Position numbers and translations under genes: made by a program. A stretch of DNA of 64,000 nt from Candidatus Hydrogenedentota bacterium (GTDB lineage Bacteria > Hydrogenedentota > Hydrogenedentia > Hydrogenedentales > CAITNO01), in NCBI GenBank assembly GCA_903893795.1, contig CAITNO010000001.1:1-64000 (forward strand), given 5' to 3'. Under the pieces are notes generated by a model, which was given only the letters and a program-made list of their open reading frames with translations, made no database searches and was not told where the DNA came from. Every line of letters starts with the position of its first letter. The stretch's first letter is position 1. Shown here piece after piece: positions 36,879-44,508 of the stretch.

Positions 36879-37559
36879 ATGAAAGCTGCAACGCCTGCAC
36901 GGCATGCGATGCTCATTCTCACGCTGGCACTGGCGTCCGTGGCTGTGCCCGCGTGGACATTGCAAATCATTTCCAATGCACCGAACCATCCGTCACCCAA
37001 CACGCTGCCGCCTGCATCGCCGACGGCCGCCACGACTGCCCAGAAAATGATCATGACCGTTCCAAATGTGGTGGGGAAGACACAGGCTGCGGCAGGCACC
37101 GCGATTGCTGGCGCCATGCTTGTGGTCGGCACCGTGACGCAGGAATACAGCGACAGCGTGCCGGCCGGCAGCGTAATTTTGCAGACACCTCCGGCGGGTG
37201 TGAATGTGGCCATGAACTCGGCCGTCAATCTTGTGGTGAGCCGGGGACCGCAACCCATAGCGGTGCCGGATCTCTCCGGCAAGACTTCCGCGGAGGCGCA
37301 GACCGCGCTGACCGCCGCCGGGCTCGTGGCTGCGGTCAGCGAGCTGGCCAGCGACACCGTGCCTTCAGGACAGGTAATCAGTCAAACCCCAGCGCCGGGC
37401 AACGGTGTGGCTCCTGGGGCAACGGTCACGCTGGTCGTCTCCACCGGTCCGGCCAATCCTGGCAACGGCGCATCCGGGTGCAAGGGTGGCAAGAGCGCCT
37501 TTGGTCTCGAAAGCCTCCGCAACACCTTGGCCGGCCTCTTTCTGCCCGGTCTGGCCTGA
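36879..37559 (+). CDS. secreted two-PASTA protein with C-terminal CxGG tail
   Basis: 226 residues with signal peptide. Two PASTA repeats lie at about 58-195: VPNVVGKTQAAAGTAI ... VPAGSVILQTPPAG and VPDLSGKTSAEAQTAL ... VPSGQVISQTPAPG. These resemble the five repeats of the lipoprotein at 13067-15937. The C terminus GCKGGKSAFG ... LAGLFLPGLA is a short cysteine-glycine motif followed by a hydrophobic tail, reminiscent of a sorting signal. GAGGA lies before the ATG. Probably the last gene of the copper-oxidase cluster. A cell-wall-binding adaptor is a reasonable but unproven role. Confidence 0.78.
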   Translation: MKAATPARHAMLILTLALASVAVPAWTLQIISNAPNHPSPNTLPPASPTAATTAQKMIMTVPNVVGKTQAAAGTAIAGAMLVVGTVTQEYSDSVPAGSVILQTPPAGVNVAMNSAVNLVVSRGPQPIAVPDLSGKTSAEAQTALTAAGLVAAVSELASDTVPSGQVISQTPAPGNGVAPGATVTLVVSTGPANPGNGASGCKGGKSAFGLESLRNTLAGLFLPGLA

Positions 37560-37671
37560 TGGCAGGCGCTGCAACGACCCGTATTGGAAGCCTGTGAGGC
37601 GAACCCGTGCTGTTGCGTTGCCCGCGACCCCGACTGTTGAGTCCCGGCATGGAAATGGCAGCTTGCGAATA

Positions 37672-37700
37672 TTGACCTCTGGACCATGTGTGCCTACAAT
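37672..37700 (+). promoter_or_regulatory. sigma-70-type promoter of the DUF1080 gene
   Basis: TTGACC (37672-37677), a 17 bp spacer and TACAAT (37695-37700). The best consensus match in the window. Confidence 0.7.
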
Positions 37701-37787
37701 TACGGGATATGTCCGCGATGGTCACCGGGTGGTCCGCGCGGAAGGATGCCTTAAACACCGCCGCCGATTTTCAAGGAGAAACTGGTC

Positions 37788-38657
37788 ATGAATCCAAAAC
37801 TGCTTGTTCCCGCCCTGTGCACCGCCTTTCTGCTAGGCCTGGCCTTTTCCGCCGCCGCCGATTTTGACACACCCGTCATCAAGGAATGGAAGGTAAAGGA
37901 AAAGAACGACAAGGGCAAGATGGAAGATGCGGACTACATGTCCATTGACGGCATCCTGGTGCACGAGGAGGACCCGGCACTGCAGCCCCAGCCGACCGTA
38001 ATCACGCCGGGCACGGCGAGCACGGCCGAAAAGCCGGGCACGGCGCCCTCGGACGCCGTGGTGCTCTTCGACGGCAAGGACCTCTCCAACTGGACCGACA
38101 CCGACGGCAAGGAGACCAAGTGGATCTTCAAGGACGGCGTCATGTCGCCCACGAAGAGTTCGGGAATGATCCGGTCCAAGCAGGAATTCGGCTCCTGCCA
38201 GTTGCACGTTGAGTGGGCCGAGCCGTCCAAAGTCGAGGGCGACGGGCAGGGCCGCGGCAACAGCGGCGTGTTCCTCATGGGCAAGTATGAGGTGCAGGTG
38301 CTTGATTCCTACGACAACAAGACCTATCCCGACGGCCAGTGCGGCGCGCTTTACGGACGCAAGAAACCGCTGGTCAACGCCTGCCGCAAGCCCGGCGAGT
38401 GGCAGACCTATGACATCGTGTTCCACCGGCCCGTCTTTGACAAGGACGGCAATGTGACCAAACGCGCCACCTTCACCGTGATACAGAACGGCGTGCTGGT
38501 GCAGGACCACACCGAACTGTCCGGTGGCTGCGGTTGGAAGGGCCATCACGCCATCAGCCACTACGAGGCCCACGGCGACAAGGGACCGCTTGAACTGCAG
38601 GACCACGGCAATCCCGTCATTTTCCGGAATGTCTGGGTGCGCGAACTCGCGGACTAA
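37788..38657 (+). CDS. secreted DUF1080 (3-keto-disaccharide hydrolase-like) protein
   Basis: 289 residues. Signal peptide TAFLLGLAFSAAA, a 50-residue lead, then the DUF1080 beta-sandwich from about residue 85: VVLFDGKDLSNWTD, GSCQLHVEWAEP, GNSGVFLMGKYEVQVLDSYDN, EWQTYDIVFHRPVFD, LQDHGNPVIFRNVWVREL. These motifs and order are standard for the family, some members of which hydrolyse 3-keto-glycosides; catalytic residues are not well enough known to check. AAGGAG lies 11 bases before the ATG. It has its own strong promoter and a downstream terminator. Confidence 0.9.
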   Translation: MNPKLLVPALCTAFLLGLAFSAAADFDTPVIKEWKVKEKNDKGKMEDADYMSIDGILVHEEDPALQPQPTVITPGTASTAEKPGTAPSDAVVLFDGKDLSNWTDTDGKETKWIFKDGVMSPTKSSGMIRSKQEFGSCQLHVEWAEPSKVEGDGQGRGNSGVFLMGKYEVQVLDSYDNKTYPDGQCGALYGRKKPLVNACRKPGEWQTYDIVFHRPVFDKDGNVTKRATFTVIQNGVLVQDHTELSGGCGWKGHHAISHYEAHGDKGPLELQDHGNPVIFRNVWVRELAD

Positions 38658-38703
38658 AGCATGCCTCCGGGGCCGACCCCGGCAAATCACGATAGATATT
38701 GAA

Positions 38704-38760
38704 CGCAGGCCCACCGCGGCTGGCCTTTCCCTCGGGAATGGCGGCGCTGGTGGGCCTGCG
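38704..38760 (+). terminator. terminator after the DUF1080 gene
   Basis: CGCAGGCCCACC (38704-38715) pairs with GGTGGGCCTGCG (38749-38760): a 12-bp perfect stem with a long internal loop, followed by GTGTCTTTAT. Confidence 0.5.
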
Positions 38761-38896
38761 GTGTCTTTATCCCCCCTGACGTCGTGCCGGATTGCTTGCA
38801 GGCAAAAGGGGGCGTAAAATGGCGTTGTTGGGAAAGGGGTTGATGCGGAGCGCGGGGCCGCGAAGCGGCCGGGTCGGCACTGGAGCGAGGGTAGCC

Positions 38897-39286
38897 ATGA
38901 AAACACGAGGTCAGATGGAGGCGGAAATCGGCGAGGCCCTCATCCGCTTTGAAAAAGAGTATCTGGGACGCGGGCCGGTCGAAACCAAAACCTGCCTTAT
39001 CGACGACATGGCCGTGGTGCGCCTCAAAGGCGTCATGACCCAGGCGGAGCATCAGCTCGCAAGGTCCGCTGAAAGTTCCAAAGGCCGGGAACTCATCAAA
39101 CTCATGCGGATCGAACTCGTGGAGCGGGGCCGTTCGCTGCTCGAGACCTCCCTGGAGGCGGTTACCGGCAAGAAAGTGGTCAGTCTCCACACCGATATCA
39201 GCACTGTCACCGGGGAACGGGTTTTCGTATTCATCTTCGACGCCGCCCCCGAATTCACCCTTCCCCACGGACCGCGCAATGTCTGA
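38897..39286 (+). CDS. DUF2294 family protein
   Basis: 129 residues. The sequence EALIRFEKEYLGRGP, MAVVRLKGVMTQAEHQLAR, LIKLMRIELVERGRSLLE, LEAVTGKKVVSLHTDISTVTGERVFVFIFD matches the DUF2294 (Na-translocating-associated) family across its length. Its function is not established. The ATG at 38897 is favoured by homology; an upstream in-frame start near 38819 is possible, and a TAAAAT -10 lies at about 38814. It is probably cytoplasmic, with no operon partner. Confidence 0.78.
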   Translation: MKTRGQMEAEIGEALIRFEKEYLGRGPVETKTCLIDDMAVVRLKGVMTQAEHQLARSAESSKGRELIKLMRIELVERGRSLLETSLEAVTGKKVVSLHTDISTVTGERVFVFIFDAAPEFTLPHGPRNV

Positions 39287-39335
39287 ACCGCCCGGGTGCT
39301 GTTTTTTTTCCTCACGCTAGACAACCGCTTGCGGT

Positions 39336-39450
39336 CTTCCATGGACTGCGGTGGCATGGCGCAGCGACGACACCGCTTTGGTTTGCCTCACCCGCAATAT
39401 CAGCCAAAGCGGCGTCGCTGCCGCCGCAGTCCAAAAAGCGCTGATGGAAG
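39336..39450. repeat. long imperfect inverted repeat (MITE/REP-like)
   Basis: CTTCCAT (39336) and ATGGAAG (39444) flank GGACTGCGG (39343) and CCGCAGTCC (39424-39432), with matching internal arms GCAGCGAC ... CCGCTTTGG and CCAAAGCGG ... GTCGCTGC. The arms enclose about 20 bases of loop. The element lies between two convergent genes and encodes nothing. Confidence 0.8.
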
Positions 39451-39563
39451 GCCTGCCCTTCTGTCGCCCCTTTGTAAGTTTATCGCGCCATAATCAGACG
39501 CATAAGCTACTGCCGTAGTCGCCCTTCTTCGGGGGCAGGGCAGGCTTGAAAACCGGCTGCGCT

Positions 39564-40214
39564 TCAGACCAACCGGTGCGCGGCGCTCAGCTTTTGCAGC
39601 AGCACACCCAGCGACGAATAAAGGTCCTCGTTCTGCACGATGACTCCCGCGGGGACGTTGATCTTGGTCGGGGCGAAATTCCATATGGCGCGGATGCCGC
39701 CGCTGACCATGAAGTCGGCCACCTCCTGCGCGACCGGTGCGGGCACGGTGATGATGCCCACCTCCACGCGCATGCGCTTGGCCAGCCCGGCAAGCTTGTT
39801 GATTGGAAGCACCTCGCGCCCGTGCACCTTTGTGCCCACGCGGTCGGGGTCCCGGTCAAATGCGGCCACGATGTCGAGACCGTAATGGCTGAAGCGGTTG
39901 TAGCCGAGCAGGGCCGAACCCAGATGGCCCGAGCCAGCGAGAAAGGCCTTGCGCACCCGGCTCCACCCGAGGAAAGTTTCGATGGAGAGGATGAGCGCGG
40001 CCAGGTCATACCCCACCTTGGGCCGGCCCTTGATGCCGGTCACGGCCAGGTCCTTTCGGATCTGGGTCGCATCGTAGTCCAGTTCTTCCGCTATCTGGCT
40101 GCACGAGATGGTCTTGATGCCTGTTGAAAGGCGCTTTTGCAGCAGATGGTGGTAGATCGGCAAACGCCGCAGCGTCGCCTCCGAAGTCGGTCTTAGCGGT
40201 TTCGGCTCATCCAT
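39564..40214 (-). CDS. rex: redox-sensing transcriptional repressor Rex
   Basis: 216 residues. N-terminal winged helix: TLRRLPIYHHLLQ, then ISCSQIAEELDYDATQIRKDLAVTG. C-terminal Rossmann domain: FLAGSGHLGSALLGY (NAD(H)-binding glycine motif), DIVAAFDRDPDRVG, and IWNFAPTKINVP near the end. Rex represses fermentation and respiration genes when NADH is low and releases DNA when NADH is high. Divergent from folD. The PFOR gene in this window is a plausible target, but I see no convincing Rex operator. The ATG at 40214 was chosen over GTG 40229. Confidence 0.95.
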   Translation of the reverse strand: MDEPKPLRPTSEATLRRLPIYHHLLQKRLSTGIKTISCSQIAEELDYDATQIRKDLAVTGIKGRPKVGYDLAALILSIETFLGWSRVRKAFLAGSGHLGSALLGYNRFSHYGLDIVAAFDRDPDRVGTKVHGREVLPINKLAGLAKRMRVEVGIITVPAPVAQEVADFMVSGGIRAIWNFAPTKINVPAGVIVQNEDLYSSLGVLLQKLSAAHRLV

Positions 40215-40385
40215 GCGTTTCGTTGCCACCCTTACAGTAGAGAATTATTTCTCGATTCTACCGCAATTCTTCGGTCATGTCAACAAAATGGAAATTCGGG
40301 CAAAGGCAAGGGGGGGCGGCCGACAGGGGCTTTCCCGCTCCAGGGAAGACATGGGACAGCCAAATTGGCCACCGGGCGGCATTTC

Positions 40386-40415
40386 TTGCGCAATTTGGGC
40401 CGGAAACGCTATAAT
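40386..40415 (+). promoter_or_regulatory. folD promoter
   Basis: TTGCGC (40386-40391), an 18 bp spacer and TATAAT (40410-40415). Confidence 0.6.
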
Positions 40416-40476
40416 TTGGCCCATTCACATACACCAACACCCGGCGCAACGCGCCCCTCACGGAAGGAAGCATCCC

Positions 40477-41370
40477 ATGGCAGTACGCAAAACCGGCGCC
40501 AAGATTATCGATGGCAAGAAAGTTTCCGCCGAGATTCTGGCCGAATTGAAGGTCACCGCGGAGGCCCTGCGCAAAACGGGCGTGCAGCCCGGTCTGGCGG
40601 TGGTGCTGGTCGGCGAAAATCCGGCGAGCCAGGTGTATGTGGGCGCCAAGCGCAGGACCTGCGCCGAGCTGGGCATCCAGTCCTTCAGCCATGACCTGCC
40701 CGCCGACACGACGGAAAAGAAACTGCTGAACCTTATCGCCAAGCTCAACGCCGACGCGCACGTGCATGGCATTCTCGTGCAGATGCCCCTGCCCAAGCAC
40801 ATCAACGAGCAGCGCGTGCTCAACGCGATTGACCCGGACAAGGACGTGGACGGGTTCCACCCGATGAACGTGGGCCGCCTGCTCAACGGCGAGGACTGCC
40901 TCAAGCCCTGCACGCCCGCGGGTTGCCAGGAACTGCTGCTGCGCTCGGGAAACGACCCCAAGGGCAAGCACGTGGTTATCGTGGGCCGGTCCAACATCGT
41001 GGGCAAGCCCGTGGCGGCCATGCTGATGCAGAAGGCGCGCGGTGCCGACGCGACGGTGACGGTGTGCCATTCACGCACGAAGAACCTGGCGGCCATCACG
41101 AAGACCGCTGACATTCTCATTGCGGCCATCGGCGTGCCGGAGTTTGTGAAGGCGCGCATGGTACGGCCCGGCGCCGTGGTGATCGACGTGGGCGTGAACC
41201 GCATCGAGGACGCCTCCAAAAAGAGCGGCTACCGGCTCGTGGGAGACGTGGAATTCAAGGGCGTGGCAAAGAAGGCCAAGGCGATCACGCCCGTGCCCGG
41301 CGGCGTCGGCCCCATGACCATCGCCATGCTCATGAAGAACACGATCCAGGCGGCTTCAGTAAAGAAGTAG
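40477..41370 (+). CDS. folD: methylenetetrahydrofolate dehydrogenase / cyclohydrolase FolD
   Basis: 297 residues. Family signatures are VGENPASQVYVGAKRRTCAELGI, MPLPKHINEQRVLNAIDPDKDVDGFHP and VIVGRSNIVGKPVAAML, with the final PVPGGVGPMTIAML. FolD oxidises 5,10-methylene-THF (usually with NADP) and hydrolyses methenyl-THF to 10-formyl-THF, feeding purine and methionine synthesis. The length is normal. GGAAGGAAG precedes the ATG. It is followed by a palindromic element and then metK, so it is in a one-carbon gene neighbourhood but probably a separate transcript. Confidence 0.96.
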   Translation: MAVRKTGAKIIDGKKVSAEILAELKVTAEALRKTGVQPGLAVVLVGENPASQVYVGAKRRTCAELGIQSFSHDLPADTTEKKLLNLIAKLNADAHVHGILVQMPLPKHINEQRVLNAIDPDKDVDGFHPMNVGRLLNGEDCLKPCTPAGCQELLLRSGNDPKGKHVVIVGRSNIVGKPVAAMLMQKARGADATVTVCHSRTKNLAAITKTADILIAAIGVPEFVKARMVRPGAVVIDVGVNRIEDASKKSGYRLVGDVEFKGVAKKAKAITPVPGGVGPMTIAMLMKNTIQAASVKK

Positions 41371-41395
41371 TCTCAAAGAAGAACACGGCCCCCGT

Positions 41396-41485
41396 TTCAG
41401 GCTTGTGGAAACCACCCTGTGACCGTTATTCCCGCGAACGCCGGATTCCAGAGGCGTGTGCACGCCTCTTCGTGACAAGCCTGAA
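41396..41485. repeat. nested inverted-repeat element after folD
   Basis: TTCAGGCTTGT (41396-41406) and ACAAGCCTGAA (41475-41485) flank the palindrome AGAGGCGTG-TG-CACGCCTCT (41450-41469). The rest of the 490-base folD-metK gap contains no gene. Confidence 0.7.
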
Positions 41486-41779
41486 TCCCGATTGCAGGGG
41501 TGTGACGGAGTCGCGGTAGCCGTTTTTTGACCACTTTCTGGAAGAAATCTTCCGCAAAGCCCGTTTAACCTTTCCTGACGCTGTGGTCGGGAACTTAACG
41601 GGCCATCTGGAATGTTGCTTTACCGGCAGTTTCGGCCCAATGGTTGTTCACTTCGGCAGATATTGCCTACCTCTGGAGGTGTGCATTTGTCGGCATGTCC
41701 TATAGATGACAGTCCCGATTCAGATTAGATGTTTTTTGCAAGCGACGGAGAAAATTGGTCTTTCGGGGAGGAGTTGCTG

Positions 41780-41858
41780 TATTATTTCCCCCCCGGCCCT
41801 TGGCGCTCCGGCGCAAGGGCCACCAACCCCATGTAGTACATGGAACTAAGGAAAGTTC
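41780..41858 (+). promoter_or_regulatory. metK -10 element and structured leader
   Basis: TATTAT (41780-41785) is a likely -10, with TTGGTC 19 bases upstream. The short leader begins with a G-bulged hairpin, GGCCCTTGGCGC, loop TCCG, GCGCAAGGGCC (41795-41821), followed by ACCAACCCC, then the palindrome CATGTAGTACATG and the ribosome site AAGGA. The hairpin has no known riboswitch match that I can confirm. Confidence 0.5.
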
Positions 41859-41860
41859 GT

Positions 41861-43048
41861 ATGAGCAAGCTCACCACGGATCATGTGTTTACCTCGGAAT
41901 CAGTATCGGAAGGGCATCCGGACAAGGTTTGCGACCAGATATCCGATGCAATTCTGGATGCGTGCCTTGCGCTGGACAAGAACAGTCATGTCGGCTGCGA
42001 GACGCTGGTGGCCACGGATTTCGTGGTGAACGCGGGCGAGATCAGTTGCAAGAAATGGAACAAGGTCAATCCAGAGGCGATTGCCCGCAAGGTCGTGCAT
42101 GAGATTGGATACACGCGCGACGACATCGGCTTCTGCGACCAGACCTTTGTATATGTCAACCGGCTGCACGGGCAGTCGCCTGACATTGCGCAGGGCGTGA
42201 ACGAGGGCGAAGGCCTTTATGCCGAGCAGGGTGCCGGCGACCAGGGCATGATGTTCGGTTACGCGTCTGATGAGACCCCCGAACTGATGCCTGCGCCGGT
42301 CCAGTACAGCCACCAGTTGCTCCTCGAACTGGCGAAGCTTCGCAAGGCCGGCACGATCGGCTATCTGCGCCCCGACTCCAAGTCGCAGATTTCGGTGCGC
42401 TACGTCGACGGCAAGCCGGCGGAGATCACCACAGTCGTCATTTCCCACCAGACGGACGATGTGTCGCTCAGACGCATCCGCAAAGACCTCATTGAAGTGG
42501 CAAAAGCCGTGCTCAGTCCGACGAATCTGCTGACGAAAAAGACAGTCTATTACATCAATCCGACCGGCCGCTTTGTGGTCGGCGGCCCCCATGGCGACTC
42601 GGGCCTCACGGGCCGCAAGATCATCGTGGACACCTACGGCGGTGTGGGCGCGCACGGCGGCGGCGCCTTCTCGGGCAAAGACCCGACAAAGGTGGACCGG
42701 TCGGCGGCCTACTACGCCCGCTATGCGGCCAAGAATATCGTGGCCGCCGGTCTGGCGAAGAAGTGCGAGATCCAGGTGGCCTACGCCATCGGCGTCGCCA
42801 AGCCGATGAGCATCAACGTGTCCACCTACGGCACCGGCACCGTGCCCGATGCAAAGCTTCAAAGTGTGCTTGAGGCGGGCGAAATTTTCGACTTCCGTCC
42901 CGCCGGGATCATCCGCGACCTGAAACTGACCGCGCCCAAGGGCTGGTCGTTCCAGCAGACGGCGGCCTATGGCCACTTCGGCCGCGAAATCTTCCCGTGG
43001 GAAAAGACCAACAAGGTCGGCGCGCTCAAGAGCGCTGTCAAAGCCTGA
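41861..43048 (+). CDS. metK: S-adenosylmethionine synthetase
   Basis: 395 residues. It starts [23 protein letters not shown], the family N terminus, and has [37 protein letters not shown] and [28 protein letters not shown] (three parts of the ATP/methionine site). It makes SAM from methionine and ATP. AAGGA ends about nine bases before this ATG; the upstream ATG at 41840 adds seven residues unlike other MetK and is rejected. The next two genes, a PfkB kinase and ahcY, complete SAM-cycle turnover. Confidence 0.97.
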   Translation: MSKLTTDHVFTSESVSEGHPDKVCDQISDAILDACLALDKNSHVGCETLVATDFVVNAGEISCKKWNKVNPEAIARKVVHEIGYTRDDIGFCDQTFVYVNRLHGQSPDIAQGVNEGEGLYAEQGAGDQGMMFGYASDETPELMPAPVQYSHQLLLELAKLRKAGTIGYLRPDSKSQISVRYVDGKPAEITTVVISHQTDDVSLRRIRKDLIEVAKAVLSPTNLLTKKTVYYINPTGRFVVGGPHGDSGLTGRKIIVDTYGGVGAHGGGAFSGKDPTKVDRSAAYYARYAAKNIVAAGLAKKCEIQVAYAIGVAKPMSINVSTYGTGTVPDAKLQSVLEAGEIFDFRPAGIIRDLKLTAPKGWSFQQTAAYGHFGREIFPWEKTNKVGALKSAVKA

Positions 43049-43051
43049 CAA

Positions 43052-43177
43052 AGAATCCAGAAGTCAGAATCCAGAAGTCAGAATAAGACAGTTGAGGCTG
43101 ACTTTAGTGTGGGGCAGACATTCTTGTCTGCCCTGGACAAGGCAGTAAGCGGCAGACGGGAATGTCTGCCCCACACT
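43052..43177. repeat. tandem 14-mer and 27-bp inverted repeat
   Basis: AGAATCCAGAAGTC occurs twice in tandem (43052-43079). Then AGTGTGGGGCAGACATTC ... GTCTGCC (43106-43132) and its reverse complement (43151-43177) match at 25 of 27 positions around an 18-base spacer. Intergenic, with no coding content; it resembles a mobile palindromic unit. Confidence 0.8.
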
Positions 43178-43259
43178 GCGTCCGGCAAGTGCTGTTCCGC
43201 ACGAGTCAGACGGCGGCCGACTTTGCAAAAAAGGGATCAAGTTGTCAGGCAGCATCAAT

Positions 43260-44252
43260 ATGAGCGCTTCCGCCCCAAAAGTCATCGGCGTCGGATCGCC
43301 GATTGTGGACCGGCTTGCCCAGGTGCCCGAGGCCTTTGTCGCCTCGATAGACGGCGCCAAGGGCGGCATGGAACTGGTAGACCACGCCACACTGGCCGGT
43401 CTGATCGGCCGCGTTGATGCGCCCATCCTGCGCGCCCCCGGCGGGTCCGCGGCAAACACCACTTACGCACTGGCGAAGATGGGATTGCCCGCGTCTTTCC
43501 TGGGCCAGATAGGCGAGGACGAGGACGGTCGCTATTACTTGGAGGCCTTCACGGCAGCCGGTGGCGACGGTGCCCGTTTTCGACGCACGACAGACCGCAA
43601 CACGGCCTGCTGTCTGAGCCTGGTCACGCCTGATTCGGAGCGCACCATGCGCACCGACCTTGGCGCGGCCCTGCTGCTCGACCCGGAAACTATCAGCCCC
43701 GACGATTTTGCAGGTTGCGCCCACGCCCATGTCGAGGGCTACCTGCTCTTTAACCGTCCCCTGACGGAGGCGGTGCTGGAGGCGGCGCGCCGCGCCGGCT
43801 GCACCATCAGCCTGGACCTGGGCTCCTTCGAGGTCGTGCGCGCCGCGGCCGAGGTGCTCCCGGCCCTGCTGGATGAATATGTTGACGCCGTGTTCGCCAA
43901 TGAGGACGAGGCGCGCGAGTATATCGGCGAGGACAACCCCGAGCGGGCACTTGCCGTGCTGGGCGAACGCTGCGGGACCGTGGCGGTGAAACTGGGCGCG
44001 CGCGGCGCGCTGCTGCGCCGCGCCGACGAGACCGCGCGGGTGGACGCCGTCCGTGCCGACCAGGTCATCGACACGACCGGCGCGGGCGACTGCTGGGCCG
44101 CCGGATTCCTCTATGGCTGGCTTCACGGCTGGCCGCTGGACGCCTGCGGGCGGCTGGGTTCCGTGCTGGGCGCGGAGACGGTGCGCCATCTTGGCGCGCT
44201 GCCGCCCGAGCCGTCATGGGACAGCATTCGCGCCGAACTGAAGCGGCAGTAA
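43260..44252 (+). CDS. PfkB family sugar/nucleoside kinase (probable adenosine kinase)
   Basis: 330 residues from ATG 43260 (a TTG at 43242 with AAGGGA upstream is the alternative). PfkB features: VIGVGSPIVDRLAQV at the start, RAPGGSAANTTYALAKMGLP, FLGQIGEDEDG, and DTTGAGDCWAAGFLYG near the end, the anion hole with catalytic Asp. Lying between metK and ahcY, it most likely phosphorylates the adenosine released by AhcY to AMP, pulling that reversible reaction forward. The family also includes ribokinase and fructokinase, so the substrate is inferred from position only. Confidence 0.8.
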   Translation: MSASAPKVIGVGSPIVDRLAQVPEAFVASIDGAKGGMELVDHATLAGLIGRVDAPILRAPGGSAANTTYALAKMGLPASFLGQIGEDEDGRYYLEAFTAAGGDGARFRRTTDRNTACCLSLVTPDSERTMRTDLGAALLLDPETISPDDFAGCAHAHVEGYLLFNRPLTEAVLEAARRAGCTISLDLGSFEVVRAAAEVLPALLDEYVDAVFANEDEAREYIGEDNPERALAVLGERCGTVAVKLGARGALLRRADETARVDAVRADQVIDTTGAGDCWAAGFLYGWLHGWPLDACGRLGSVLGAETVRHLGALPPEPSWDSIRAELKRQ

Positions 44253-44346
44253 CAGCAACGGCCTATCGCGCAATGGGGGCTGCGCGGGCGGCTCCCGACA
44301 ACAATACGCAAAGGACTTCGGGTACGCAAAGGACGGAGAGGACAGC

Positions 44347-44375
44347 TTGGGCGCACTGCTTTTAGGTGCGCCCAA
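44347..44375. terminator. perfect 10-bp hairpin between the PfkB gene and ahcY
   Basis: TTGGGCGCAC, loop TGCTTTTAG, GTGCGCCCAA, without a T run after it on the plus strand. A terminator or processing site; ahcY has its own promoter downstream. Confidence 0.45.
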
Positions 44376-44431
44376 ACAGGGTTCTTTCGGTCTCCCCCGT
44401 TCCCCGGAGTCCTTTTCCCCGGAGGTGAAGC

Positions 44432-44461
44432 CTGCATAAAAGGCCTCTTTCCGGTTATAAT
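44432..44461 (+). promoter_or_regulatory. ahcY promoter
   Basis: CTGCAT (44432-44437), an 18 bp spacer and TATAAT (44456-44461); about 40 bases of leader with no recognisable SAH riboswitch core. Confidence 0.5.
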
Positions 44462-44508
44462 GGTCAGACGCACCCGTGCGGCATTTCAACCCACAAGGAA
44501 CAAGATCC

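Noticed and set aside
41371-41779. tRNA or small RNA gene in the long folD-metK gap
   Set aside because: No T-loop or acceptor-stem pattern; only repeats.
44253-44508. SAH riboswitch before ahcY
   Set aside because: No match to the conserved SAH riboswitch core that I can find; only a plain hairpin and a promoter.
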